Positions 30,114-36,849 of a DNA stretch of 64,000 nucleotides are shown here, piece after piece. Origin of the DNA: Thiogranum sp. (GTDB lineage Bacteria > Pseudomonadota > Gammaproteobacteria > DSM-19610); assembly GCA_024636585.1 (NCBI GenBank), contig JAGXGS010000032.1, forward strand, positions 61,657 to 125,656, read 5' to 3'. Every line of letters begins with the position of its first letter. Within the stretch, counting starts at the first letter, position 1. The notes beneath the pieces are model-generated. The model worked only from the letters and a program-made list of their open reading frames with translations, had not been told where the DNA came from and made no database searches. The translations under genes and the position numbers were made by a program.

Positions 30114-30159
30114 ACTTTTCACAAACCCTACCGGGAAAGCATTCTCTTTCCCGGCAGGG
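30114..30159 (+). promoter_or_regulatory. CACAAACC leader hairpin upstream of DUF6573 gene
   Basis: TTTTCACAAACC is followed by a 14-bp stem, CCCTACCGGGAAAG (30126-30139) / CTTTCCCGGCAGGG (30146-30159), with one mismatch and a 6-nt loop. The sequence closely matches the last element of the leader at 29029-29062 (CACAAACCCT-R-CCGGG-R-AAGC). The next ATG with a good ribosome site is at 30203. Confidence 0.6.
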
Positions 30160-30202
30160 AAGGAGGTGTGACCCGGTGTTTATTTCACAAAGGAGAAACA
30201 CT

Positions 30203-30631
30203 ATGTCCAACTCTTCAAATGAACAAACAGTCGATTCGTTTTTCGGTAACGTCATATCTACATACACCCGCGCCCAGGCCATTGAGGATGGGGTATTGAT
30301 CGATGCGGGTGCCATGGCACAGGAAGCCGGTTTTAAATGGCCGGTAGCCCTGACGTCCGCTGCCTGGGCCGATTGTGTGGCCTGGTCGGAGGATGACAAC
30401 TGCAAGCAGGCTTATCAGGATGAGTCCGGCAGGTTATGGGACGTGCTCTTCATGGCGTCCCACGGCATCCGAACCGCCTCAGATTCCGGTGACCGGTTGC
30501 TGTTCCAATTCTACCGGGTGCGCCGCGATGGGCAGTCGATGGAAGCGGAGCTGGCCACGCTGAAGCTGATCGTCGGGCCGGGTGATTCCGGGGAACCGGT
30601 AATCACCATCCTCTTACCTGACGAGGATTAA
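30203..30631 (+). CDS. DUF6573-family ICE accessory protein
   Basis: A 142-residue protein resembling the DUF6573 family common on PFGI-1-type ICEs. Characteristic parts are YTRAQAIEDGVLIDAGAMAQEAGF, WPVALTSAAWADCVAW, GRLWDVLFMA and the ending GPGDSGEPVITILLPDED. Function unknown. The ATG at 30203 has an AAAGGAG ribosome site. Confidence 0.85.
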   Translation: MSNSSNEQTVDSFFGNVISTYTRAQAIEDGVLIDAGAMAQEAGFKWPVALTSAAWADCVAWSEDDNCKQAYQDESGRLWDVLFMASHGIRTASDSGDRLLFQFYRVRRDGQSMEAELATLKLIVGPGDSGEPVITILLPDED

Positions 30632-30662
30632 ATGCGCCGGAATCCTCCGGCATCTTGCCCTG

Positions 30663-30682
30663 GCCACTTGGGTTAAAGTGGC
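30663..30682 (+). terminator. Possible Rho-independent terminator after DUF6573 gene
   Basis: Stem GCCACTT (30663-30669) / AAGTGGC (30676-30682) with a 6-nt loop, followed within four bases by a T-rich run (CTCTTTTGTTTTG). It lies 31 bp after the stop codon. Its 7-6-7 layout resembles the inverted repeats at 28924 and 31203, but it lacks the downstream stem those have. Confidence 0.45.
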
Positions 30683-30762
30683 ACCTCTTTTGTTTTGTTG
30701 CGCTACGATGATGTACAGCCGAGGCTTTCGTATTGCAACAGCTTCCCGATGTCTCGCCCGAC

Positions 30763-30787
30763 GGGGTGGTTACAGTGTAACCACCCC
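30763..30787. promoter_or_regulatory. 25-bp perfect palindrome, copy 2
   Basis: GGGGTGGTTACA (30763-30774) and its exact complement TGTAACCACCCC (30776-30787) flank a single G. The central 15 bp are identical to the palindrome at 26420-26434. The near-continuous symmetry suits a dimeric DNA-binding protein or a nicking/replication initiator. Confidence 0.65.
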
Positions 30788-30997
30788 ACCTATGTCTGGC
30801 GTGTTCCGTTTTCCGCTTCCGTCACCAACGTTCGACAAACAGGTATTGAGGCTGTCCACAGAGTCCAGAGGCCTTGCCCGCCACGGTGTAGCGAGCGTCT
30901 CACTCGCGTAACCAAGGGCGGGGCCGCGAACAGCGGCGCCTGTGGACCCCTGTGGTCAGGCCAATTCGTTCTGAAAGCCTGCGCGAATAACAAGTTT

Positions 30998-31116
30998 CAA
31001 GCTGCATGACAGGCGTGAGCTTGGCGGGCAGCTTGGATTGCAGCGAAGCGCCCTCGTCACTAGCGAGCGCAGCGGGGTAGTGACGAGGGCGGCAAACCCG
31101 GAAACGACGCGGGTTT
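30998..31116. other. Three successive hairpins, candidate oriT or structured RNA
   Basis: Stem 1: CAAGCTGC (30998-31005) / GCAGCTTG (31028-31035). Stem 2: a perfect 14-bp pair CGCCCTCGTCACTA (31049-31062) / TAGTGACGAGGGCG (31078-31091), 15-nt loop. Stem 3: AAACCCG (31094-31100) / CGGGTTT (31110-31116), 9-nt loop. There is no coding potential. No relaxase is present in the window to support the oriT idea. Confidence 0.5.
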
Positions 31117-31202
31117 ACGGCTGGATTTTGGCGTGACGGGCGCGTGATGCGTTCTTATACTGCCGCCCTCTGATCGCCAAGATCTAAATTGATTTAACCG
31201 TG

Positions 31203-31411
31203 GCCACTGCGTGTACAGTGGCAATTGAGCGCACCCGGACCATTAGACGCGCTACGGCTTTTTGCCGTTGGTCCATCTTCCAGCCAGAACGGACCGCAAG
31301 GTCTGCTTTATCCGCAGGCGCAAGCCTGCATCCACTCAACGAGCCGAGACGACCACCAAAGGTGATGTTGTCGACGCTTATATTCCACAAACCGCGGAAA
31401 TACATTTCCGC
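31203..31411 (+). promoter_or_regulatory. Structured leader module, copy B
   Basis: Inverted repeat GCCACTG (31203-31209) / CAGTGGC (31216-31222), 6-bp spacer. Long-range stem GGACCA (31237-31242) / TGGTCC (31269-31274), enclosing an ACGGC/GCCGT hairpin. Then CACAAACC (31386-31393) and an 8-bp stem GCGGAAAT (31394-31401) / ATTTCCGC (31404-31411). Spacing from repeat to stem is 34 bp here and 35 in copy A, and both stems span 38 nt. Confidence 0.6.
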
Positions 31412-31438
31412 CTCATTAAAAGGAGGTGATATCTAACC

Positions 31439-31570
31439 ATGATCGAAAAACGCCCATCTATGGGTATGTTGGTCTACGCGGACCAACCCCAACAGGGGGA
31501 ACCCGCGTTGCCTGTGACCAGGCACATTCAGGTCGAATGGGAGTGGTGTCCCATGACCGTTCCGCGCTAG
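31439..31570 (+). CDS. Putative 43-residue small protein
   Basis: A short frame with an exceptionally strong ribosome site (AGGAGGTGAT at 31421-31430, 8 bp before ATG 31439). The product is hydrophilic, with two tryptophans near the end (QVEWEWCPMTVPR), and has no signal or membrane segment. It lies directly after leader module copy B and 61 bp before the second recombinase. I do not recognise it; the ribosome site and leader are the support. It might be a leader peptide. Confidence 0.5.
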   Translation: MIEKRPSMGMLVYADQPQQGEPALPVTRHIQVEWEWCPMTVPR

Positions 31571-31631
31571 CGGACCCCGACGGCTACGGCCCCTGGGTGG
31601 TCAGAAACACTTACCTGAAATCGAGAACACT

Positions 31632-32498
31632 ATGAGAGAACTGAACTACCAACTCAAGCAACTCTGCCGGCGGAATCGGGACGGCAGTTACAGAACACAG
31701 GCGGATCGGGAACGTCAGTTGACGCTGATCGCCAACCTGCTCCGTGCACTGGGTTATCGAAAGATGAGTGCACAGTCGTTGAAACCGAAACATGTTGAAG
31801 CATTGGTGAAGCACTGGCAGGAAGGGGACCTATCGGTCGGCGCCATCAAGAACCGGTTGACCGTCATCCGGTGGTGGGCGCAAAAGGTCAATCGTCAGAA
31901 TGTCGTGGCTCGATCGAACGATCATTACGGTATCCCGGATCGTCAATTCGTGACCAACCTATCGAAGGCGCAGACGGTGACAGCACCGGATCTGGAAAAA
32001 GTCCGCGATCCGCATGTGCGGATGAGTCTGGAATTGCAGCAGGCCTTCGGCCTGCGGCGCGAAGAGGCCATGAAGTTTCAGCCGAGTTTCGCAGATCGAG
32101 GCGACCACATTGCACTCAAGGAGAGCTGGACCAAGGGAGGAAAATCACGCGTGATCCCACTGCGAAACGAGACGCAACGCGCGGTGCTTAATCGTGCGGG
32201 ATTACTCGCCGGGAGAGGTTCGCTCATACCCAGTTCGCGCAACTACCGACAACAACTCCGGATCTACGAGCGACATACCGCCAATGCCGGTCTTTCAAAA
32301 ATGCATGGCCTGCGACATGCCTATGCGCAACAGCGATACCGTGAGTTGACCGGATGGTCGGCACCGGCGGCAGGCGGTCCAACCGTCAAGGCACTGACCC
32401 CTGAACAAAAGACCATCGACCGGCAGGCGCGCCTGACGATCAGTCAGGAACTGGGGCACGAACGCGAGCAGATCACATCGGTTTATCTCGGGAGATAG
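31632..32498 (+). CDS. Second tyrosine recombinase-like protein (Integrase_1 type)
   Basis: A 288-residue protein with a SAM-like N-terminal DNA-binding domain (about residues 1-95) and a catalytic domain. Catalytic residues look intact: Arg in AFGLRREEAM, H-x-x-R in MHGLRHAY, His in ELGHEREQ and a terminal Tyr in TSVYLGR. This family is common inside PFGI-1-type ICEs, apart from the integrase next to the attachment site. Its substrate is unknown; resolution of multimers or a second mobile unit are possible. Confidence 0.85.
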   Translation: MRELNYQLKQLCRRNRDGSYRTQADRERQLTLIANLLRALGYRKMSAQSLKPKHVEALVKHWQEGDLSVGAIKNRLTVIRWWAQKVNRQNVVARSNDHYGIPDRQFVTNLSKAQTVTAPDLEKVRDPHVRMSLELQQAFGLRREEAMKFQPSFADRGDHIALKESWTKGGKSRVIPLRNETQRAVLNRAGLLAGRGSLIPSSRNYRQQLRIYERHTANAGLSKMHGLRHAYAQQRYRELTGWSAPAAGGPTVKALTPEQKTIDRQARLTISQELGHEREQITSVYLGR

Positions 32499-32526
32499 AG
32501 AGTGTAGAGAATCCGGCCAGTTAATT

Positions 32527-32573
32527 GCTATCATTGATTGCAATTTTCTGTAAAAAGTGCTATCATTGCAATC
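32527..32573 (+). promoter_or_regulatory. Operator-like repeats upstream of fitA-like gene
   Basis: GCTATCATTG occurs directly repeated at 32527-32536 and 32559-32568. TGATTGCAAT (32535-32544) and ATTGCAATCA (32564-32573) form an inverted pair. They lie 28-74 bp upstream of the antitoxin ATG, where RHH antitoxins usually bind to autorepress. Confidence 0.5.
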
Positions 32574-32600
32574 ATTATTTCAAGACAGGTAAGTGAACCC

Positions 32601-32837
32601 ATGGCCAATCTCGTCGTCAGAAATCTCGATCAACGTATTGTCGATGCCCTCAAGCAACGTGCCGCGCGGCATGGCCACAGCGCGGAGGCCGAGCATCGTG
32701 CCTTGCTTGAAGAGCTGCTGTTGCGCCCGCAACCAAAGAGCTTCGCTGAAGTCCTCACGGCGATGCCCAACGTGGGGCAGGATGAGGATTTTGAGCGGCT
32801 AGAGGACGAGCACGAAAACGAACATGTATTTGGTTGA
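32601..32837 (+). CDS. FitA/VapB-like ribbon-helix-helix antitoxin
   Basis: A 78-residue protein with an Arc-type ribbon-helix-helix N-terminus (MANLVVRNLDQRIVDALKQR... RHGHSAEAEHRALLEELL) and an acidic tail (DEDFERLEDEHENEH) that would cover the toxin active site. It overlaps the PIN toxin gene by 14 bp. It should bind the repeats just upstream and neutralise the toxin. The ATG at 32601 is chosen as the start of the RHH domain. Confidence 0.88.
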   Translation: MANLVVRNLDQRIVDALKQRAARHGHSAEAEHRALLEELLLRPQPKSFAEVLTAMPNVGQDEDFERLEDEHENEHVFG

Positions 32838-33243
32838 CACGAATGTCATCAGTGAGGCGCGCAAGCGCTCGAAGGCGAATAAGGGCGTACGCGATTTCTT
32901 CAAGCAAGTCACCAAGGAGGAGGCGCGGGTTTTTATCTCCGTTGTCACGGTAGGTGAACTGCGCCGTGGCGTCGAATTGATCCGTCACCGGGGTGATACG
33001 CGCCAGGCGAATCAACTGGAAAAGTGGCTGGATACGCTGCTTACCGAATACCGGGATCACATACTCGATATCAACCAGGATATCGCCCAGCTTTGGGGGC
33101 GGCTGCGGGTGCCGCATCCGGAAAATGCATTGGATAAGCAGATAGCCGCAACGGCATTGATTTATGACTTGACGGTCGTATCGCGCAACCATAAGGATTT
33201 TTCAAAAACAGGTGTGCGGCTATTGAATCCGTTTAAGCAATAG
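32824..33243 (+). CDS. FitB/VapC-like PIN-domain ribonuclease toxin
   Basis: A 139-residue PIN-domain toxin. Acidic catalytic residues are seen in YLVDTNVISEARK (D5), VTVGELRRGVELI (E) and ENALDKQIAATALIYDLTVVSRNHKDF (two D). PIN toxins cleave tRNA or rRNA. Paired with the upstream antitoxin, it probably stabilises the ICE against loss. Confidence 0.92.
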   Translation: MYLVDTNVISEARKRSKANKGVRDFFKQVTKEEARVFISVVTVGELRRGVELIRHRGDTRQANQLEKWLDTLLTEYRDHILDINQDIAQLWGRLRVPHPENALDKQIAATALIYDLTVVSRNHKDFSKTGVRLLNPFKQ

Positions 33244-33283
33244 TTTTTTATTTTAATCTCGCACGTCTGTCTATGCGGGTTAA

Positions 33284-33312
33284 GACTGACGTCTGAAAAA
33301 AAGACGCCAGTC
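33284..33312. repeat. 11-bp inverted repeat after fitB-like gene
   Basis: GACTGACGTCT (33284-33294) and AGACGCCAGTC (33302-33312) pair with one mismatch around GAAAAAA. It lies 41 bp after the toxin stop codon. There is no T-run on the rightward strand, so it is only a possible terminator or mRNA end. Confidence 0.4.
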
Positions 33313-33404
33313 GTTGAATAGATTTCCCATTCCCAGCTTCAGCAGCAAACGTAATCATATCGGCCTGTACTACATAACCACATCTCTTAAAGGCCGGTTT
33401 AACT

Positions 33405-33905
33405 ATGATGATACGCAAATTTAACAGGTTGCGCCCTGCATACGCATTCATGCTCTGCCTGACAGGTACCTGTGTAACCATCAGCCCACCACTGCATGCC
33501 AGTGAAGTACAGGTTGGCCGGTATTCGACACTGCGCGCCATGCCGACCGCCGCACAGGCTGATTTACTGTCCACGACCATCGCGGTCCGGTTTCCAGAAC
33601 GCATTCAGACGCTCGGCGAAGCGGTGCACTACCTCTTGCAGCGTAGCGGTTACCGGTTGGCGGACCACCTTGCGGCGAGTCCCGCAACGGCGGACTTGTT
33701 GGCGCTGTCTTTACCCGCCGTCCACCGAAACCTCGGACCCATCTTATTGAAGCAAGCGTTGGAGACACTGGCAGGACCTGTGTTTCGCCTGGTGCAGGAT
33801 CCGGTGCATCGGCTGATCTCATTTGAATTATGCATGCCGGTTAGGACAGCTACGCACGAACCGGATCCCAGTTTGAAAACAGAGGGGCCGCGAGATGCAG
33901 AATAA
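33405..33905 (+). CDS. PilL N-terminal-like ICE protein (TIGR03748 type)
   Basis: A 166-residue exported protein with a signal peptide ending near PPLHASEVQVGRYS. The mature part (GEAVHYLLQRSGYRLAD, then LPAVHRNLGPILLKQALETLAGPVFRLVQDPVHRLISFE) matches the secretin/STN-like PilL N-terminal family that opens the conjugation cluster of PFGI-1-type ICEs. It overlaps the next gene by 11 bp. Probably part of the envelope-spanning transfer apparatus. Confidence 0.82.
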   Translation: MMIRKFNRLRPAYAFMLCLTGTCVTISPPLHASEVQVGRYSTLRAMPTAAQADLLSTTIAVRFPERIQTLGEAVHYLLQRSGYRLADHLAASPATADLLALSLPAVHRNLGPILLKQALETLAGPVFRLVQDPVHRLISFELCMPVRTATHEPDPSLKTEGPRDAE

Positions 33906-34683
33906 GACACAGGTGGAGCAGCCGGATAACCACGAACGTAACGCCGCACACGAGAAGAACAAAGTACAAGCAAAGTCGGCCCGGTCATCGAAAAAGACGA
34001 TCCTGGTAGCCGTCGTGATCAGTGTGATCACGATCGGCACACTCGCGATATTGCTGGGCCAGATCGATAGTCCGCGGAAAGAAGCGGCAGCGGTCGGGCA
34101 CAATGTGGTGGAGTTCGACAAGACAACAGGGGCTGGCGTCGGTGCGGATACCGATGGCATAAGCCTCGGCAACACCCCGCAGCAGATCGGTAGGACGTTC
34201 GATACGATCGAGCGCAGCATCGCAAGCCTGTCAGAGAGGATCAGCCAGTGGTTCGATTCCTTACGGGCCGATCATTCGAGCATGAATCAGGAACTGTCCG
34301 GACTGGCCAATGCTGTGAGCGCAATTCATGAGTCGGTCGCAGAGTTGCGTAAAGGCAACGAGGATCTCAAACAACGCATCGACGCCGCGCAGTCCCGATT
34401 GCAGGCCATCGCCAAAGACGTGCGCGGACTCAAGACCGCAGCGAAAAAACAGGTGGCGAAGAGGCAAAAATCCACAGCGGCAAAACCGCCGTTTCACATC
34501 GATGCTATCGACCTGTGGGACGACGCTGTCTACGTGGCTATCTCCCAGGACAGTCGAGTCACCTTCTTGCGTGAAGGTGAGCAACGGTCCGGTTGGCATG
34601 TGACACATATCGATCGGGCAAAGGAGCAGGTCGTGTTTCGTGGTCCTGCAGGACAGGATTATTCGGCATCGTTACGGAGGTAA
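33895..34683 (+). CDS. Single-pass membrane protein with coiled coil, ICE transfer region
   Basis: A 262-residue protein. It has a charged cytoplasmic N-terminus (~42 residues), one membrane helix (TILVAVVISVITIGTLAILLG), a long coiled-coil region (about residues 100-185) and a small C-terminal beta domain (HIDAIDLWDDAVYVAISQDS... GWHVTHID) resembling the homology-region domain of PilP/GspC-type proteins. It overlaps the PilL-like gene, so is co-translated. It probably bridges inner membrane and periplasm. Confidence 0.7.
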   Translation: MQNKTQVEQPDNHERNAAHEKNKVQAKSARSSKKTILVAVVISVITIGTLAILLGQIDSPRKEAAAVGHNVVEFDKTTGAGVGADTDGISLGNTPQQIGRTFDTIERSIASLSERISQWFDSLRADHSSMNQELSGLANAVSAIHESVAELRKGNEDLKQRIDAAQSRLQAIAKDVRGLKTAAKKQVAKRQKSTAAKPPFHIDAIDLWDDAVYVAISQDSRVTFLREGEQRSGWHVTHIDRAKEQVVFRGPAGQDYSASLRR

Positions 34684-34688
34684 TACCA

Positions 34689-34985
34689 ATGGAAGTGTTT
34701 GTTGCGATTCTTTTGTTGTTCGGCGCCTTCTCAATAGGTTCTGCAACCAGTGATGCTGTGGATGATGATCCTGCAGGCGTGGAAATATCTACGGCGGTGG
34801 ACGTGAAACAAGACCTGCCAGGTAAAGGTGCGCAAGCAGAAGGTGTTGAGCATACGCAATTACCAGACTGCTTGGCCGACCGTCACTTTGTTATCTATCG
34901 AGACCTAACCGCTGCATATAAAAACAGAAGCGAGACAGCGACGCTAGGTGCCAGCGATGGTGAGGAAGCGTACACGGATGAGTAA
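34689..34985 (+). CDS. Small membrane-anchored or exported protein
   Basis: A 98-residue protein starting 5 bp after the previous gene. The N-terminus is hydrophobic (VFVAILLLFGAFSIGSATS), either a signal peptide or an anchor. The rest is acidic and low in recognisable features, apart from DCLADRHFVIYRDLTAAYKN. It overlaps the following gene by 8 bp. I do not recognise a family. Confidence 0.65.
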   Translation: MEVFVAILLLFGAFSIGSATSDAVDDDPAGVEISTAVDVKQDLPGKGAQAEGVEHTQLPDCLADRHFVIYRDLTAAYKNRSETATLGASDGEEAYTDE

Positions 34986-35751
34986 TCAATGGAAGTTGGC
35001 AAGTCTGATACTGGTGCTTGTGATATCGGTTCCGGCATTCGCCGTGGAGGTGTCCGGCACCCAGGTGAAGGAATCCGACACCAGTGTTTCGACGACGGAT
35101 GAAAATACATTGACGCCGTCGGAGTGGGCGCGTTCCCGTTTATGGGAACTGTCGGAGACGGAATGGCGTCGCTACAAACAATTGATGCAGGGCATTCGCG
35201 GCAGCATCAGCCCGCCGACAATCTCACCCATCGAGGTACTGGGAATTCATGCCCGTGATCAGGATGAGCGTCGCCGTTATGCCGAGATGTGGACGCGCGC
35301 CATGCGAGAGGATGTGAGCCGGATATTGGCTTTTCAGCGTGCGTACGATGAGGCCGGAAAACGCTTGTATCCGAATGAACAGTTGATCGATCTCGATCGT
35401 TTGCCAAGCGCCGACAAGACGAATTTCTTGCAGCCAGGAGACCGGGTGCTTTTCTTTACCCGGCCAGATTGTTCTGCCTGTGATGCCCTGTTGGACAAGT
35501 TGCTCAAACACATCGATAAGGTCGCGGCGATCGATATCTATATCGCTGGCGTGAAGGCTGGTGATGATCAGTCGGTGAGAGACTGGGCGGCCGCTCACGC
35601 GATCAAGCCCGAGTGGGTGCGTAGCCGTCGTGTCACCCTCAACCACGAGGCGGGTGTATTGGAAAGACTCACTCAGGGAAAAGGAGAGATACCTTATATA
35701 TTGAGGCGGCAGGGGAAGGACTTGTCGGTGCTTCGCGCCTCGGAGCTTTAA
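34978..35751 (+). CDS. TIGR03759-like ICE protein with thioredoxin-like C-terminus
   Basis: A 257-residue exported protein with a signal peptide (LASLILVLVISVPAFAVE). A helical region (LTPSEWARSRLWELSETEWRRYKQLM) matches the TIGR03759 family of ICE backbone proteins. The C-terminal half looks thioredoxin-like, with a CxxC in FFTRPDCSACDALL. It may act on disulfides of periplasmic transfer proteins. It overlaps the upstream stop (ATGAGTAA). Confidence 0.82.
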   Translation: MSNQWKLASLILVLVISVPAFAVEVSGTQVKESDTSVSTTDENTLTPSEWARSRLWELSETEWRRYKQLMQGIRGSISPPTISPIEVLGIHARDQDERRRYAEMWTRAMREDVSRILAFQRAYDEAGKRLYPNEQLIDLDRLPSADKTNFLQPGDRVLFFTRPDCSACDALLDKLLKHIDKVAAIDIYIAGVKAGDDQSVRDWAAAHAIKPEWVRSRRVTLNHEAGVLERLTQGKGEIPYILRRQGKDLSVLRASEL

Positions 35752-35753
35752 AT

Positions 35754-36302
35754 ATGTATCGAGCACGACCCATGGGTGTTTGGCTTGGTGCAGTGCTTGG
35801 GGGCGTTTGGTCAACCATGGCATGGTGCAATGAAACCGTGCCAGGCGGTTACCGCACTATCGCGGCCGAATACGAAATTCCCTACACGGTTCTATACGCC
35901 ATTGCCCTGGCAGAGAGCGGCCGTCGTTTGAACAACAACAGCATTCATCGTCCCTGGCCATGGGCACTCAATGTCGCCGGACGCGGTTATTACTATCCGT
36001 CCCGTCAGGCGGCGTGGAATGTACTGAACCGTTTTATCGACCGCGGTGAACGATCCATCGATATCGGTCTGATGCAGGTGAACTGGAAGTATCACAAGGA
36101 TAAGTTGGGCAACACCTGGCAGGCGTTGGATCCGTATCACAACTTGCGGGTCGCGGCCGTGATCTTACAGACCTGTTTCAAGCAGCGGCGTGATTGGTGG
36201 GCCAGCGTCGGCTGCTATCACTCGCCAGCGAATGTGTTGCGTGCCCAACGCTACCGACTACGGGTCGTCGGTCATTGGCAGCGGTTGGAAGCAAACGGGT
36301 AA
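35754..36302 (+). CDS. Lytic transglycosylase (VirB1-like)
   Basis: A 182-residue exported SLT-fold transglycosylase. The catalytic glutamate is in YAIALAESGRRL; supporting motifs are DIGLMQVNWKYH and DPYHNLRVAAVIL. It would open peptidoglycan locally for the secretion channel. It starts 2 bp after the TIGR03759-like gene. Confidence 0.9.
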   Translation: MYRARPMGVWLGAVLGGVWSTMAWCNETVPGGYRTIAAEYEIPYTVLYAIALAESGRRLNNNSIHRPWPWALNVAGRGYYYPSRQAAWNVLNRFIDRGERSIDIGLMQVNWKYHKDKLGNTWQALDPYHNLRVAAVILQTCFKQRRDWWASVGCYHSPANVLRAQRYRLRVVGHWQRLEANG

Positions 36303-36327
36303 AACATCGAAATGGCGAGACCATACA

Positions 36328-36849
36328 ATGGCCCTATATAAAAGGAATAGTATCGTACTGGTGATAATGTCCATGATCCCATTGTGTGCATGGGCAGGGG
36401 TGACCATGATCTATGACAGTGGCCAAACCCGATCGTTGGCACCGTATCTTGAGATACTTGAGTCCAGCGAGCCAGTAACCAATAGCCAGCCGACCCGCAG
36501 CCCCAGGCTCGGCGCCGCAGACATTCAATCGCTGTTACCGATTCGCTCGCCCGGACTGAGTCCGGGGCCGGTGCCATCGCGGGTGCACAATCGTCCGTTT
36601 GCCCGTCCGTTTTTTCTGATCGGTTCCGATACACGATCCAGGCAATGGCTCGTTCAACACCGGGAGCGCCTCAAGGCGATCGGCGCCGTGGGCATGTTGG
36701 TCCAGGCAGAGACGCGGGAGGATTTGCAGGCCACTGCCAATTTGTCAGGTGGGCTACCCATCATGCCGGCATCCGCGGCCGACATCGCGGCCGCCCTGAA
36801 CATCTCGCACTATCCGGTACTGGTGTCATCACAAGGCATCGAGCAGTGA
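36328..36849 (+). CDS. PFL_4695/TIGR03765-like ICE protein
   Basis: A 173-residue exported protein with a signal peptide (IVLVIMSMIPLCAWAG) and the family-like end segments RPFFLIGSDTRSRQWLVQHR, AVGMLVQAETREDL and YPVLVSSQGIEQ. It is a backbone protein of MPF-G conjugation systems, placed immediately before the coupling protein with a 4-bp overlap. Exact role unknown. ATG 36328 is chosen because the signal peptide begins there. Confidence 0.85.
   Translation: MALYKRNSIVLVIMSMIPLCAWAGVTMIYDSGQTRSLAPYLEILESSEPVTNSQPTRSPRLGAADIQSLLPIRSPGLSPGPVPSRVHNRPFARPFFLIGSDTRSRQWLVQHRERLKAIGAVGMLVQAETREDLQATANLSGGLPIMPASAADIAAALNISHYPVLVSSQGIEQ

Larger units (their letters stand above)
30632..31438. other. 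807-bp noncoding region with strong secondary structure
   Basis: No convincing gene on either strand. It contains a terminator-like stem at 30663-30682, a 25-bp palindrome at 30763-30787, three successive hairpins at 30998-31116, and the second copy of the leader module at 31203-31411. Candidate roles are transfer origin, replication origin or structured RNA. Confidence 0.6.

Noticed and set aside
30663..30682. Third copy of the 7-6-7 inverted repeat as an operator of the leader module
   Set aside because: The downstream GGACC stem and CACAAACC element are missing and a T-rich run follows, so a terminator fits better.
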